From Cafeteria roenbergensis (taxonomy: Eukaryota; Sar; Bigyra; Bicosoecida; Cafeteriaceae): DNA of 64,000 nt. The stretch is from contig VLTN01000039.1 of the NCBI GenBank assembly GCA_008330645.1, positions 186,001 to 250,000 on the forward strand, given 5' to 3'. A model generated the notes under the pieces. It had not been told where the DNA came from and did not search any database. It saw nothing but the letters and a program-made list of their open reading frames with translations. Made by a program: the position numbers and the translations under genes. Below are positions 48,099-60,020 of the stretch, piece by piece (position 1 is the stretch's first letter; the number at the start of each line of letters is the position of its first letter).

Positions 48099-48539
48099 CC
48101 TGCTCAACCCGGCTGGCGGCAAACGGGCGTGCGGCGAAGCGCGCGGCCCAAAGTCTCCCAGTTGCGCGTCGTGAGAGCATGCGTGTGCTGGCGCTGCAGC
48201 AACGAGTGGCCGGCGCAGTCGGCAGCCGGGTTCGCCAAAGCGATTGATTGAATCAAGCCCGCAGATGGCTGTCACACACGAACTATCGAGCACCATCACG
48301 CCCATCTCCGAGGCATGAAGCCTCGCCTCTGTGCGACACAAGACCACACCTGGAGGGACGGAGATGGCGTGGCGATGACAAAGCTACATGTTGGGCTGCG
48401 GGTCTGGCGGCGGTTGAATCAAGTCTCGCTGTGATGCCGGCCCAGATCGATGCGCGAGCTAAGTCTGGTGGCCAAAGGCTCGTTCAGAAGCCCAGGCGAA
48501 TGGATGCCACCGGATGCAAGAACAGGCCTGCAGGTGCGC
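48099..48539. other. Convergent intergenic region
   Basis: The 441 bp between two 3' ends are less GC-rich than the genes. TTGAATCAAG recurs at about 48247 and 48414. No coding frame, tRNA or complete snoRNA box set was found. Confidence 0.55.
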
Positions 48540-51500
48540 TCAGGCGCGGGTGCCCCAGTCCTGAGCCTGCTTGCCCTCGAGCGGGTTGGTCACGGACCCG
48601 GCGGTCAGGGGGGTTGCGGCCGAGGGGCTGGTGGTGCCCGCCGCGGAGCCGACCTTGCCTCCGTCAGCGCTGAGGGTCTTGAAGGGGGCCATGACGGTGC
48701 GGTCGGAGCTGCGCTTGCAGCAGCACATCCACTGGAAGAGCATGGCGAAGAGCACGGTGAGGCAGCCCATGGGGCCCTCGCCGAAGAGCTCGCGGTGGCG
48801 GTTGCTGTCGTTCTGCATGCTGACCAGCTGCAGGAAGGCGAGGACCACAAGCACGCCGGCGCCAACTGCGGTGGCCGATGCCATTGTGTTGGAGGTCAGC
48901 GTGCGAGCGGTGCCGTCGATAAAGACGGTGTCAACAAGGCGGCCGTTGACGCACTGACGGCCGGAGTCACCGTCGTAGCCACCACCGGGGCTCGGGGTGC
49001 ACTCCATGCAGATGCCCTGCACGCAAGACCCGGTCCACAGGATGGAGCGCGCAGTCCCGTTGACGCCAAACTGAACGTTGTCGTTGCCGTTGAAGGTGAG
49101 CTGGGTGTTGCTCTCGTTGAAGACGCGCACCTCACCGCAGAAGCCGGCGCCGGGAGCGAACCCGTTGAGGGCCTTGTCGGAGAGGAATGCCGCTCCCAGG
49201 CTGCTGGGCGTGACGGCGCCGGTGCCGGTGGTGGGGTCATTGTTACGAGAGGCGCCAGCCACCGTGCCAGTGGCAACGGTGCGACAGCGGCTGCCGAGCA
49301 CCTCAGAGGACTTGTTGCGGCAGATTCCCATCCACATGGAGGCCTCCACGTCGCAAACGTATTCGTTGGAGTCGAAGGTGCAGGTGCCCGGGTCGGTCCA
49401 GCAGAACTGGTTCTCGTTGCACTCGAAGTTGGGGTTGCCGGCCGGAGCGCACTCGAAGCACTTGGAGTAGGGCTTGGAGGTGCCGAACCCGGTCGTGTTG
49501 ACGGTCATGTAGCAGCTGGAGAAGCGGCTGGCGTCGCCGTTGGCGGAGTACTTGGCGCGGTCCTGAGACGGGTGGGTGCCGGACGGGCCGGCGCAGTCGT
49601 AGTTGCTCGCGCACTCGCCCTGGGCGGAGAAGCTGCCCATAGTGACGGTGGCAGACACAACGGGGTAGTCCCCGCAGGTGGTGGAGTGAGCGACGCGCAC
49701 GAACGCGATGTAGGGGCGAGTGAGCTTGGTGGAGCCGGTCCACTGCACGGGGAGGTTGGCCGGCGTGGCCTTGCCGTTGCCAAGCTTGCTGCCGGCGGTG
49801 TAGAAGGAGGCCATGTGCGACGGGATGACGCCGTTGGCCGAGGCGAAGGTGCCCGCAGAGTTGGACTGCGCCGTGCCAGGCGTGGCCAGGAAGGCAGAGA
49901 CACTCACGCCATCAGAGCCGAGCACAACCTTGTCGCCGCCCGTGAAGAGGTTGTTGCCGGTCGCCATGGACGCGGTGGCGCCCATCTCGTACACGAGCGG
50001 GTCGGTCGTCTCGATCATGTAGATCTTGTAGCTGGCCTTGACGCTGATGCTGGGGTTGTGCAGCGCGACGCTGTCGGTGGTGAGGTGCGGGAACTCCTCG
50101 GCGCGGTCCAGGCTGATGGTGACGTCGACGAAGGGGCCGACGTTCTCCATGCGGTACTGGGAGCCGCCGTCGAAGCGGATTGCGTTGTCTGCAGTGTTGG
50201 CGGTCAGGGTGATGGACGTGGGGCCAGCCTGGGAGGGGCTCCCGGGAGCGTAGTCGAAAACGCCGTCGTACCAGTCGTACTTGATGGAGGCGGTGGTCGA
50301 GCTGCCGGCCTGCTCCTTGGTGATGTTGAAAGTGCTCGCACCGCCCCAGGTGGCACCGCCGGGGGCCACCACAGCGATGTTGGCGATGGCATTCGCGGGC
50401 GCATCCGGGTTGAACAGGAGCGCGTCGGCGCTAGCAGACACGGTCGCGGCCTTGAGCATGTAGTGAAGGTCGGCCCAGCGCTGGCCGGCCACGTTCGCCT
50501 GAACCTGGCGGCCCGCGGCGGGGAACCACGAGTTGGAGATAGTGGCAGGCGATCCCACGCTCACGGTGGGCACAGCTTCGGGCTTGTTGCTGTCGCGCAG
50601 GCGCCACACGACGCCAGCGACGACGAGCTGGTCAAGGTTGCCCCCGCCCCAGCCCTTGGAGTTCACCACGAAGTGGTACTTCCCGGCGCACAGGTTAGTG
50701 AGCGCATAAAAGGCGCCTACGACCACGGGCTTGTTGGTGGCGCCCTTCTGCACGGACCAGTACGGAGCGTTGTTTGAGGTTCCCCACTCGGCGTTGGTGG
50801 GACGCAAATTGGTCATCGACTTGGGGTCGGCCGTGAGCAGAGAGGTGTTGGTGTCCGGGGTGGTAATGAAGAAGAGGCCGTTGGTGTTCATCGCGGGGGT
50901 GCCGCCGTTGACCTCGAACGCGGGATCCGAGTACTGGCCGCGCACGTTCCAGAACGCAACCTGCGAACGACGCGAACCGCGCGGAACGCAGGCAAGGGGG
51001 TTGCGCCACGAGGCACGCAAGTCAGGCCACGGGCCAGCGCGGCCCGGGCCGCGCGGCCTGCACGCTGCGGCGGGCGCGAGAAGTGCGAGCAGAGCCCGAC
51101 AGGAAAAATCTGCGCCAATGCCGGAAGTGGCGCGTCGCGGCATCGCTTGGTTGGTGCCCCAATCCTTGCGCTCACCTCGAGCATGGGCGCGGCTCCGGCC
51201 TGATCCAGCGCGGTCTGGTCGATCTCGACGGTCACGTAGCTGACGGTGTCCTTGGCGGCCTGAATGCTCTTGCAGGCCATGCTGTCGGACATGGAGAGCT
51301 TTCCGGCGTTGAACTCCCCGGAGGCGGCGTTGTTGCCCTGATCCAGGCACACGGCCGGGAGCTTGGCCACCGCGGCTGCGAGGGGAAGCGGAACGTCAGG
51401 GCGGGGCCCGCGCGGCTGGACGGGGAGCGCGGGGCGGGCAGCGGGGCGATGCCCATCAGCTGGACCTCAGGCGAAATCGCGACTTTCCGCCTGCGTCCGG

Positions 51501-51642
51501 AATCCGCGGCGAGCACGGCGCGACAAGAGCGCCCGCCGGAGCCGCCGCCCGGCAGGGAGCGAGGGGCGCGTCCTGGCTGGCCCGAAATCTCACTGGACAG
51601 CGCGGCAGCGCACGCGAGCGCTGCAAGCGCGAGACGAGCCAT
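48540..51642 (-). CDS. Unrecognised secreted, membrane-anchored glycoprotein
   Basis: Three exons on the minus strand: 51642-51594, 51375-51176, 50960-48540; introns 218 and 214 bp, GTGAG donors and CAG acceptors, phases consistent; 889 residues. Splicing creates a textbook signal peptide, MARLALAALACAAALSTAVA, cleaved before KLPAVCLDQGN. The ectodomain is rich in Asn, Thr and Ser with several N-glycosylation sequons (NTS, NIT, NTT, NKS, NGT). Its beta-rich first two thirds are cysteine-poor; a cysteine-rich stretch follows (CASNYDCAGPSGTHPS, KCFECAPAGNPNFECNENQF, CVQGICMECTPSPGGG). A transmembrane helix (VGAGVLVVLAFLQLVSM) precedes a second hydrophobic segment ending MCCCKRSSD, a likely palmitoylation site, and a short cytosolic tail. 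I do not recognise the family. A surface receptor, adhesin or cell-coat component is the simplest guess. Confidence 0.85.
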
Positions 51643-51757
51643 TGTTCGCCCGACGCTTGAAAAGTGCACAACGTCGCCTGCAGCACCAAGATCGGCTGGC
51701 CAGCATCCGGCCAGCCAGCCGCGAGCCGTGCCTCCGTGCGCAGGGCACAGTCCCGAC
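51643..51757. promoter_or_regulatory. Very short head-to-head promoter, glycoprotein / SEM1
   Basis: Only 115 bp separate the two divergent ATGs, the shortest such gap in the window, so the two genes almost certainly share a bidirectional promoter. Confidence 0.5.
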
Positions 51758-52203
51758 ATGGCGGCCTCTTCCTCCTCGGCCTCGGCGAGCGCTGCGGCCG
51801 CCGATGCGGCTGCTGCCGCGGCTGCTGCTGCGCCGGCGCTGCCGCGCCCAGAGCCCGTGGAGGAGGACGACGAGCTGGAGGAGTTCGATGCCGAAGCCTG
51901 TGAGCCCCTCTCGGCGCGCCCTGCCCGAGGCAGACCTGGCCCGGAGGGGCCGCTTCTACGCGCCAAGCGGCCGTCGGCACGCGGCGGGATTGGGGCGCGA
52001 ATAGCCGCCCGCTCGGCGTGGCGCCCGACGCAGCCGACCTGCCGAAATTTTCGCGCCCGCCCTGCTTCAATGCGTCGCCCGCAGACGAGGAGGGCCCAGG
52101 CGCAGCAGACGACGACGAGCTGTGGAAGGATAACTGGGAGGACGAGGAGCCCGACGACGACTTCATCGCGCAGCTCAGGGCTGAGCAGGCCAAGCTTGCT
52201 TGA
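51758..52203 (+). CDS. SEM1: SEM1/DSS1 proteasome lid subunit
   Basis: Two exons, 51758-51899 and 52085-52203; 185-bp GTGAGC...CCCGCAG intron in phase 1; 86 residues. SEM1/DSS1 is a tiny acidic protein that stabilises the 26S proteasome lid and also works in TREX-2 mRNA export and with BRCA2-type recombinases. The two conserved acidic-aromatic blocks are present: EEDDELEEFDAEAYEE (human EEDDEFEEFPAEDW) and DDDELWKDNWEDEEPDDDFI followed by AQLRAEQAKLA (human [25 protein letters not shown]). Human DSS1 is 70 residues; the extra length here is an Ala/Ser-rich N-terminal run of about 27 residues. The intron falls between the two binding blocks. The gene is too small and too spliced to be found by ORF length. 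Confidence 0.93.
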
Positions 52204-52552
52204 GTTGGCGCTGTGCGCCGTGCCGCCTGCAGCGGCAACAGCGCGCGCCTGCGGGCGCCATCCGAGCATGCATTGCCTTCCCGCACCCCACCACGCCTTC
52301 CTGTTCTCGCCGGGTGCGTGCGCGTGATGGGGGCGTGGCGACAGCCTTTCAGGCATGGACGAACGACTGCACATTTGGCGGCCCGTCGCGCTCGCCACGC
52401 ACTGCACCCCAACGGCCGCATGCAACGAAGAACACGAAGCGCACACTGACCACGCAGGCAAAAACAAACGAACAAACAGCTCCCAGCCTTCCTTCTGCCC
52501 TCCCTCTCGGCAAGGCAGGGCAGCGCGGAGCGGGACGAGGCGGCTGCCTCGT
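52204..52552. other. Convergent intergenic region
   Basis: The 349 bp between two 3' ends include AT-richer patches (CAACGAAGAACACGAAG near 52424; AAAAACAAACGAACAAAC near 52460). Nothing else was recognised. Confidence 0.55.
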
Positions 52553-55500
52553 CTAGACGGAGATGCCATCGTATGGCGTGAGGCCGTCGCGGTTCATGAG
52601 CGTGTCGTCTGCAGCGCCGCCGTCCGGGTCCACAAGCCACTCGCCGACGTGCGGGTACCCGTATGCCATCGCAAAGTGCATGGGCGTCTGGCCCATGGCA
52701 TTCTGGTGGTTGGGGTTGGCGCCCTTTTTGCAGAGGAACTGGCAAATGCGCAAGTGCCCGTTCTGCGCCGCGAGGTGCAGCATCGTGTTGCCGTGGTCGT
52801 CCGACTTGTTGATGTGGAACGGCAGGCGCGCCACGGCCTCCTCGTACTGCGTGCCGTAGTCGGGGACGTACTGCACGCGCGTGCTCGTCAGGTCGTACCG
52901 GCGGTCGGGCAGCGCGCGCAGCGCCTGCGACAGCTTCTTCCCCTTGCCGTGTCTGGACCAGGAAATGAGGTCTGGAAGCTTCAGGGCGCCGGCGGATGCG
53001 TCCTCCGGAGCGGCGGCAGCGGCGGCGGCGGCGGCGGGGGCGGGGCCTCCAGGGCCACCGCCGCCAATTGCCAGCGACGGAACGCTGGGGTAGCCGTCGA
53101 CGCTGCCAGGGGCAGCAGCTCCGCCCCCGTAGGAGGACGCCATGGACCCTTCGGGCCCAACCGTCCCTGGCTGCGGCGGGTAGCCGCTGCTGGCGCCGAA
53201 CCCGTGCGGCGCGTCGGCGAGCGATCGCGCCGCGTCCGCCTGCCGCTCCTTGTCGCTCAGGCGCTTCACGGCGTGGAGCACCTTTTTTCTGTGGAGCGCG
53301 TGCTCGATGCCCAGCGTGTTGCGCAGGTCCTCGTCCGTGAGGTCGAACAGGAAGGCGCCGTCCACCGCCGCGTCGGCAAAGGCGTCCTTGTACTGGCCCA
53401 GCGACAGCGTGTCCAGCCACGCCCCGACGTCCGCCACGGTCCACAAGCTGACGTCCGGGCGCGAGTCGCGAGTCGCCTCGCCGGCGCGAGGGGCCGGGCG
53501 GAAGTTGGACCCCGTCGCGCCGAGCGCGGCCTGGGGCAGCATCCCGGAGCCCGCGCCGCCCGCGCCGACGGCGCCCCCCATCGCCGCCGCCATGGCCGCC
53601 ATCGGGTTGCCTGCCATGCCCCCGCCCTGCAGCGCCGGGTTGGAGAGCACCGTGTTCGCCGCGCCCACCTTGCGCATCGCCCTGATCATGTTGAGCGAGC
53701 TGAAGTAGGTGAGGCTCATCGACATGAACCCGAACTTCATCATCGTCTCGGTGGAGGCCATGAGCGCGTTGGCCTCCGCGCGGTCCTGCGCGGACGGCCC
53801 CGCGGGCATGATGGAGGAATGGCCTGCCGCCGCCGCGCCGGCGCCCCCGGCAGGCACCATGGCGTGGCCGTGGGCGCCGGCCGGCACCAAGGCAGTCGAG
53901 CCGCCGCCCGCGCCGCCGCCCCCGCCCCCGCCGCCGTTGGTGATGGCCAGCGCCCCGGAAGGCCCGCCCGCCGAGCCGCCCACCTGGCCCGAAACGGCCG
54001 CCACCGCGTCCTCCACGAGCCGCTCCCCCGCGCTGGCCTGCCTCGACTTGATCGCCGCCAGCTCCCGCTGCTGCTCCTCCAGCAGCACCACCAGCTTCCG
54101 CTCCAGGTCGGCGAGCGACTCCTTCTTGGCCTGGCGCGTGCGGTCCAGGGTCTGCAGCTTCTTCTCGAGGGCCTGCAGCTTCTCGCGGCGGTCGGCGATC
54201 TTGACAAGCATCTCGCCGAACTCGCGGTCGAGACGCATCTTGTTCTCGCGCAGCTCGGCCTTGCTCTCCTCGTCGAGGGTGGACGCCGCCTCGGCCTCTG
54301 CGCGGGAAAGCTCCACCATCTCTTTCTCGAGGGCCCGCACCCCCGCCTCGAAGGTGGCGATCTCTGCCAGCACGGCCTCCACCGCCTCCTCCGTCTCGAG
54401 CTTCTCCTTGGTGAGCAGGCTCACCTCCGACTGCAGCTTGGTCCCGTGCAGCTTGTGCTCAAGCAGCATCTGGCGCCCGAACTCGATGCCCTGGCTCTGC
54501 GATTTGGAGAAGAGGTACCGGTCCCGCTCCTTGCGGGCGCGCGCCCGGCCCAGGAACCCGCGCCAGACGCGCTGCACGTTGATGGCCGCGTTGTGCTTGT
54601 CGCGCAGCTCCCACGCGCCGCGCATCGCCTGCCTCTTGCGGAACAGGCTCTGGATGCGGGTGGCAGCCTCGTGCCTGGCGTTGCGCAGCATGTCCACGAA
54701 CCGCCGCGCCCGCCAGCCGCGCCAGCTGCGCTGGATGCTCCTGGCCGCCCGCTCCTCGGCCTGCAGCTGCCACGCCATCTGCCGGCCCGAGTGGCCGCGC
54801 CAGTACTTTTGCACCACCCGGGCGGCCCAGATCTCGCGCCGCCGCTCCTCCGCCAGCGTGCGGCCCATGCAGCCCCTCCACCACCGCTGCACGGTCAGCG
54901 CGCCCCGCTGCTGCCGCATGCGGGCCACCAGCGTCCGCGCCAGGTAGGCTCTCCAGCACCGCTGGATCTGCACCACGCACCCCTCCAGCCGCTGCAGCCG
55001 CTTCCTGTTCCGGCGCACGCGCCACTGCATGTACTCCTTCACCTCGGCCGCCGGCTCCGCGGCCCGCCGCTCCTTGGCCTCCGCCGCCGTCTCGTGCGTC
55101 TCGAACGCGGCGCTGCTGGGGTCCAGGTTCAGCCGCGGCAGGTCCAGCTCGGCGGCCGACGCAGCCGCGCTGCGGCTCTGCGGCGCGCGCTCCGGCCCGT
55201 CCACGCGCCCGATCATGGACCCGCCGCGCCACTCGCCGCCGCCGCCGTCGCCGCTGCTGTCGCGGCGCCTGCGGCTGGCAGCGCCCCCGGCTGTCGCGGA
55301 CGGAGCGGGGGGGCTGGGCGGGGCAGTGGCGAGCGCCGCGGGAGCGTCGCCGAACTGGTACGTCTGCGCCGGGACGGAGGATGCCCCCCCCGCGCCCGCG
55401 CCCGCGCCCGCGCCCTCGCCGCCGCCAGCGCCGCCCGCCCTGGTGGACTCTCGCGCCGCCTTGACCGCCCCCACCACCGAGTCGAGGTACTTCTCCTCGT

Positions 55501-58500
55501 ACATGCGCGGCGCGCCCGAGGCCGCGGACACGCCGCTGGCGTCCAGGCCCGCCGCCGCGCCGCCCGCTGCGCCCCCACGGTGCGCCGACGCCCGGGCAGT
55601 TGCCCCCGCCATCGCCCGGTGGGCGAGGGAGGACGCCCTGCTGCGGCCGTCCGCGCCCGCGGCCCCACCGGCCGCGGCGTCGGCCGCGTCGGCGCCCTCC
55701 GGGGCCAGCGGCAAGAAGGCGACGTCGTGCCTCTCGTGGTACCCGGTGGCGAGCTGCTCGATGAGGTGGGTCATGGGCTTGCGCGCCTCCTGCAGCACCT
55801 CGTGGCCGGACCGCAGCCACACGACGCAGCAGCGCTTGCGCGTCTTGAGGGCCCGTCGCAAGGACCGCTCCTCGCCCCCCCTCGCGTTCACGTACGCCTG
55901 CACGTGGGCCGGTTTCACGAGGCCGTCCTTGGAGGACACCACGCAGACGACGGGCAGGCTAACCGCCTCCAGCGCGTCGCGGCAGTCCACGTTGCTGAGC
56001 AGGCCCTGGCAGAGCTGGATGCGACCGTCGAGCGTGATGGGGTTGTTGACCGCAGTGTAGAGGTTGAGGGCCAGGGGCGCGCCCACCTTGGCGAGGTACC
56101 CTGGGCTGAAGAGGAACCGGGAGAAGAAGTACACGGGCAGGTCGGGGCGGGAGGGCGGGCTGCAGGCGAAGACGTTCATGCAGTCGTGCATCACGCCGGC
56201 CAGGTGCGAGTCCACGTAGCTGAAGCCGTTGACGCACACGAGGGAGCGCATGTTGGGGTGGTGGCCGTGGTAGGTGGTCGCGAAGCACGTGGCCACCGCG
56301 CCGCCGGCGCCCAGGCCGAGCAGGTGGAACGGCGCCCTGCCGTCGTCCAGGCCGAACTCGCCCGTGCCCATGTCCGACAGGTGCGCGAGCAGGGCCTGCA
56401 GGCAGCCGGAGAGGTACTCGTTGTTCAGCAGCGCGTCGCGGCGCCACTCGGTGAAGGCCTGGCCAGGGTAGTTGAAGAGCAGGGCGCGAACGCCGGGATA
56501 CTTGGCGCACACGGCGCGGAAGAAGATCTGGCCGGACTCGAAGGTGTCGAACATGTCGTGGCAGACGACGAAGTGGAAGACCGGGGCGCCGGGGCGGTGC
56601 TTGCCCACCACGGCGTAGGGAATGGCGGTCTCGGCGTCCAGCTGGAACAGGCCCTCGCACTCCTCCCCCGCAGGCGCTGCGGCCACGGGAAGGGCGTGGG
56701 CGGGGGGCGGCTGCATGGGCGGGCCCATCGCAGCAGCGTCGCGCCCGGCCATGGCGGGGAGCTTGCCTCCCCGCGGCGCCGACGCCCGCCGCTGTCGCCC
56801 GCCGCCCGCCCCGGGGTCGCCGCGGTCCACGGTCCGTCGTGTGTCCCCGGCCGCCCCCGACATGCCCAGCGAGTCGGTGGACTCGAAGACGGCGCCGGGG
56901 CCGCGCATGGGCGACACGGGCACGCTTCCCGTGGGGGCGCCGGCTCTGCCGGACGCCCCCGCCGATCGGCGCGTTGACGCGCGGCCAGCGCCGCCGCTGC
57001 CGATGGGGGCCAGGGGCGTGCCGCCCAGCCCCCCCACGCCGGGCGTGACGTGCGCGGCCAAGGCGTCCGCCCGCCTGCGCTCCACCTCGGCGAGGGCGCG
57101 AAGCTCCTGCCGCCGGCGGGCGTCGGTCCAGTCCGCGGGGGGCCCGCCGGCCGGCTCCGGCACCGCCGTGGTGAGCGTGTTTACGAGGGCGTGCACATCC
57201 AGGGGCTTGGCCACGCAGCCGTCGAGCCCCGCGTCCATGTACGAGCGCAGGTCCTCTGGGCCCGTCTCGGCCGTGAAGGCCACGACGGGCAGCCGCGGGG
57301 GAGGGTGGCCCTCGCCGGACGACGCCCCGCCCACGCCCTGCTCCCGCTGGCGCAGGATGCGGGTGGCCTCCACGCCGCCGATGGCCGGCAGGTCCGTGGC
57401 CACGAGCGCGCAGCTGAACTCGTTCGAGCGCGTGGCCTGAAGCGCCGAGGGCCCGTCCAGCGCCACCAGCACCGCGAAGCCCTCCGCCACGAGCGCCTCC
57501 ACCGCAGGCAGGCCCTGCCTGGCGTCGCTCTCGGCCACCAGCACTGCGCCGCGCCAGCCGTGGCCGGCCACGCGGCCCCCCATCGCCGCCCAGCGCTCCT
57601 CCTCCTCGCCGCTCGCGCTGGCCTCCGCCGCCCGCCGCGCCTCCCCCCTGGCCTGCCGCAGCGCAAACTCGTCCGGCGCCTGCCGCTGCCGCGCCTGCTG
57701 CTGCGCCCTGGCCCGCTGGCTGCCGCGGAGGTACCCCTCCATGTCCCTGACCCCGCGGGTCGATCCGGGGTCCTTCCCCTCCGCCTCCTTGCCCTCGCCC
57801 CCCTCGAACGACACGCTGCCGCTCCGCACCGGGCTCGGCGTCGGCATGCCGCCAGCGCCCCTCGACGCCGCCGCCGGCAGCGTGCGCCGGCCCCGCGGCA
57901 GCGAGTCGAGGTCCACCCCCGCGTCACCCGCCGCCATGCGCGCCGAGGCGGCCACCGCCTCCCGCCGCGAGGCCAGCTCCAGCGGCCGCGTCACCACGGT
58001 GTGCGGGAACACGAGGAAGAGCCGGCCGCTCTGGTCGATGGCGAAGTCCAGCTCGATGTGGGCCACGCGCAGGCGCGCGCGGGCCTCCAGCTCGAGCACC
58101 ACGCCGCCCGTGATGGAGTCCAGCTGCGCCAGCAAGTCCTCCTGACGCACCTCCTGAACGCCGCCCGCCGCCACCTCGGCCCCCCCCTCGCCGAAGAGCT
58201 CCCCCGGGTGCCGCGTCAGCCGCGTGGTGGGTGCAGCAGTTGGGGTGCTGTCGGGCGGAGCCGTCCACGCGTGGCGCCACACCGCCCCGTCCCCGCCGCG
58301 GCTGTGCACGTAGGCGTGCGCGCACACAACGTGCGCCTGCCGCGCAGGCCTGCCAGCGGCGTCCGAGGGGATGACGGTGGCGCAAAAGTCGTCAAAGGTC
58401 TCTTCGTTGAGCGGGCGCGCAGTCCCGTCCGACATGCGCAGCACGGCGCAAAGCCGCTCGTCATTCGACTCGTGGGCCAGCGCGACGCGACGGAACGAGT

Positions 58501-59394
58501 CGCCCACGGCCTGCAGCGCGATGCTGCGCTTCTTGGCCACATGGCCGCTCTGCGTGGAAAAGAGCCACTTGTCCACGCGGCCGTCGCGGAAAACAAGCTG
58601 CGGAGGGCCAGCAGGGGCACGCCGAGGGGGGGGGGAGCAAGTCAGGCATGTCTCGGTCAAGTGCGCGCTTGCCTTCCCCAGCCGCCCCCAAAAATGCACC
58701 CGAACACGAGCGAAAGAGGCGGGAGCCACAGCCGCAGCGCGCGCCAGCAGCTAGGCTCGAAATGCAGCCGCGCGCAGGCCACGGCGGCGCGGAGGGGCGG
58801 CAGCGGGCCCGGAGCAAGCAGCAACGCCGGAGAGGCTCGCACAGCGACGCAACACAAAAATGTAGCATTCAGTCCGCTGCCCCGCCGGCAACAATCGGCC
58901 CCCTGCCCATGCGGGCGTGGCATGCGGCGGCGCAACGGCACTAGCCGGCACGTCCTTTGGCCCTCGGCCTGTTGCGCCCCCTCCCGGCCCCTCCCTTCCC
59001 CGCGCAGCCGGGCGGTCAGACAACAACCGCGGCGGCCTCGGGAGCTGTTGGACAGGGGCAACCTGCGCCTGCACCGGCGGCTCGCGGCGTTGCCGCGACA
59101 GGGGCCGCGCCAGCCCTGGTCCCCCCTACCACGGCCGCGAGGAGGTGGGGCGCGCGGACTTTGGGCGGGCGGCCTCGGCGCCGGCGCACCGCGAAAGAGG
59201 CGCCCGCGCTGCGATGCGTTGCCTGCGCGGCTCACGGTCGAGACGAGGGGCGCAGCCACTCGCTGAGTTGCCCCCGCAACGAAGACCTGCTCGTAGAACC
59301 AGTCCGCCCCGCGGTACGTGAGCGTTCCAGGCACCGACTTGCCCGGCCCCGCGCCCGTGGGCGCGGTGGCCGACTCTCGGGCGGCCATTGCCAT
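52553..59394 (-). CDS. Pseudo-receiver / NDR-like hydrolase fold / IQ / SAM / ankyrin fusion
   Basis: Main exon 58597-52553; a proposed first exon 59394-59236 joined by a 638-bp intron (only GTGAG donor in the interval, phase 0) is tentative; about 2,067 residues. Order: unknown N-terminal part (LVFRDGRVDKWLFSTQ); CheY-like receiver at about 402-530; disorder; NDRG-like alpha/beta-hydrolase fold at about 710-1010; five or six IQ motifs at about 1250-1415 (VVQIQRCWRAYLAR, VVQKYWRGHSGRQ, INVQRVWRGFLGR); coiled coil to about 1575; Gly-rich stretch; SAM at about 1770-1833 (WTVADVGAWLDTLSLGQYKDAF); two ankyrin repeats at about 1983-2040 (GNTMLHLAAQNGHLRI, GQTPMHFAMAYGYPHV). The receiver keeps the switch Thr and Lys (VVAFTAE, VAKP) but has Ala at the phospho-Asp position (LVATDLP). 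The hydrolase elbow is GLGAG with no Ser, as in NDRG proteins. A calmodulin-linked non-catalytic scaffold is inferred. Confidence 0.85.
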
Positions 59395-60020
59395 TTGCGG
59401 CCGAGCCGGAGGGCTGCTCCCTGCCGCCCGCTCGGGCTCGCTGTCCGGCCGCTGTCGAGTAGGCCGCGGATGGAGCGCCCCGGCGCGCGCGTGAGCCTCC
59501 CTGCGCGGCGGCCTGTGCGCGCGGGCGGGCGGGGCGTCCCTGCAGGCAACCACCTGCGATCGGCTCGGCCACCTGCCGGCCGGAGCAGCAGAGCGCGGGC
59601 AGAAGCTTTGCGCTGGCAAATATGGGCCGAGTCGGATGATGTGGCACGGCAACTTGGGCGTTCGCGCCGCGCCGGTGAACGCGTGGCTCAGCACTCGCGA
59701 GCCCCGCGCGCCCCCGGCCCCGTGCTGCCAGGTCGCAGCCCGCCTGCCCCGCAGCGCAGAGCCGCCAGCTTCGCCCCCCTAGCGGCGGGAGCTCCAGTCC
59801 CGTGCTGCGCACCAATCGGGAACGGGCCGACTGACTCGCGGCCTGCTGGGAACGCGAAGCGTCGGCTCCCGTTTCCCCAGCGCTCGGAAGCACTCAAGGC
59901 CGCCGCCCGGACTCCCCGGTGCCGCGCACCCCCTCGCGCCGTGCGCAGGCACCCCCTGACGCCGAGCGCGCCACCGGCGCTCGCCCCTGGGGCAAGGCAG
60001 CACTTCGCAGGCGGGTCGCA
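59395..60020. promoter_or_regulatory. Head-to-head promoter region, fusion gene / ethanolamine kinase
   Basis: The 626 bp separate divergent starts. A GGCAAATATGGG island lies at 59615-59626. The length depends on the tentative first exon of the fusion gene. No additional gene was recognised. Confidence 0.35.

Noticed and set aside
48361-48500. snoRNA-like GCGATGACAAA and TGTGATG boxes in the convergent gap
   Set aside because: No matching CUGA D box or terminal stem was found, so a C/D snoRNA is unsupported.
48450-50777. 775-codon plus frame antisense to the glycoprotein
   Set aside because: Shadow of a gene with signal peptide, spliced phases and transmembrane helix; the antisense product has no features.
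52355-56977. 1,540-codon open frame on the + strand opposite the fusion gene
   Set aside because: It is the antisense of a well-supported multidomain gene. Its His/Arg/Leu/Gln-rich composition and lack of domains are what GC-rich codon bias produces.
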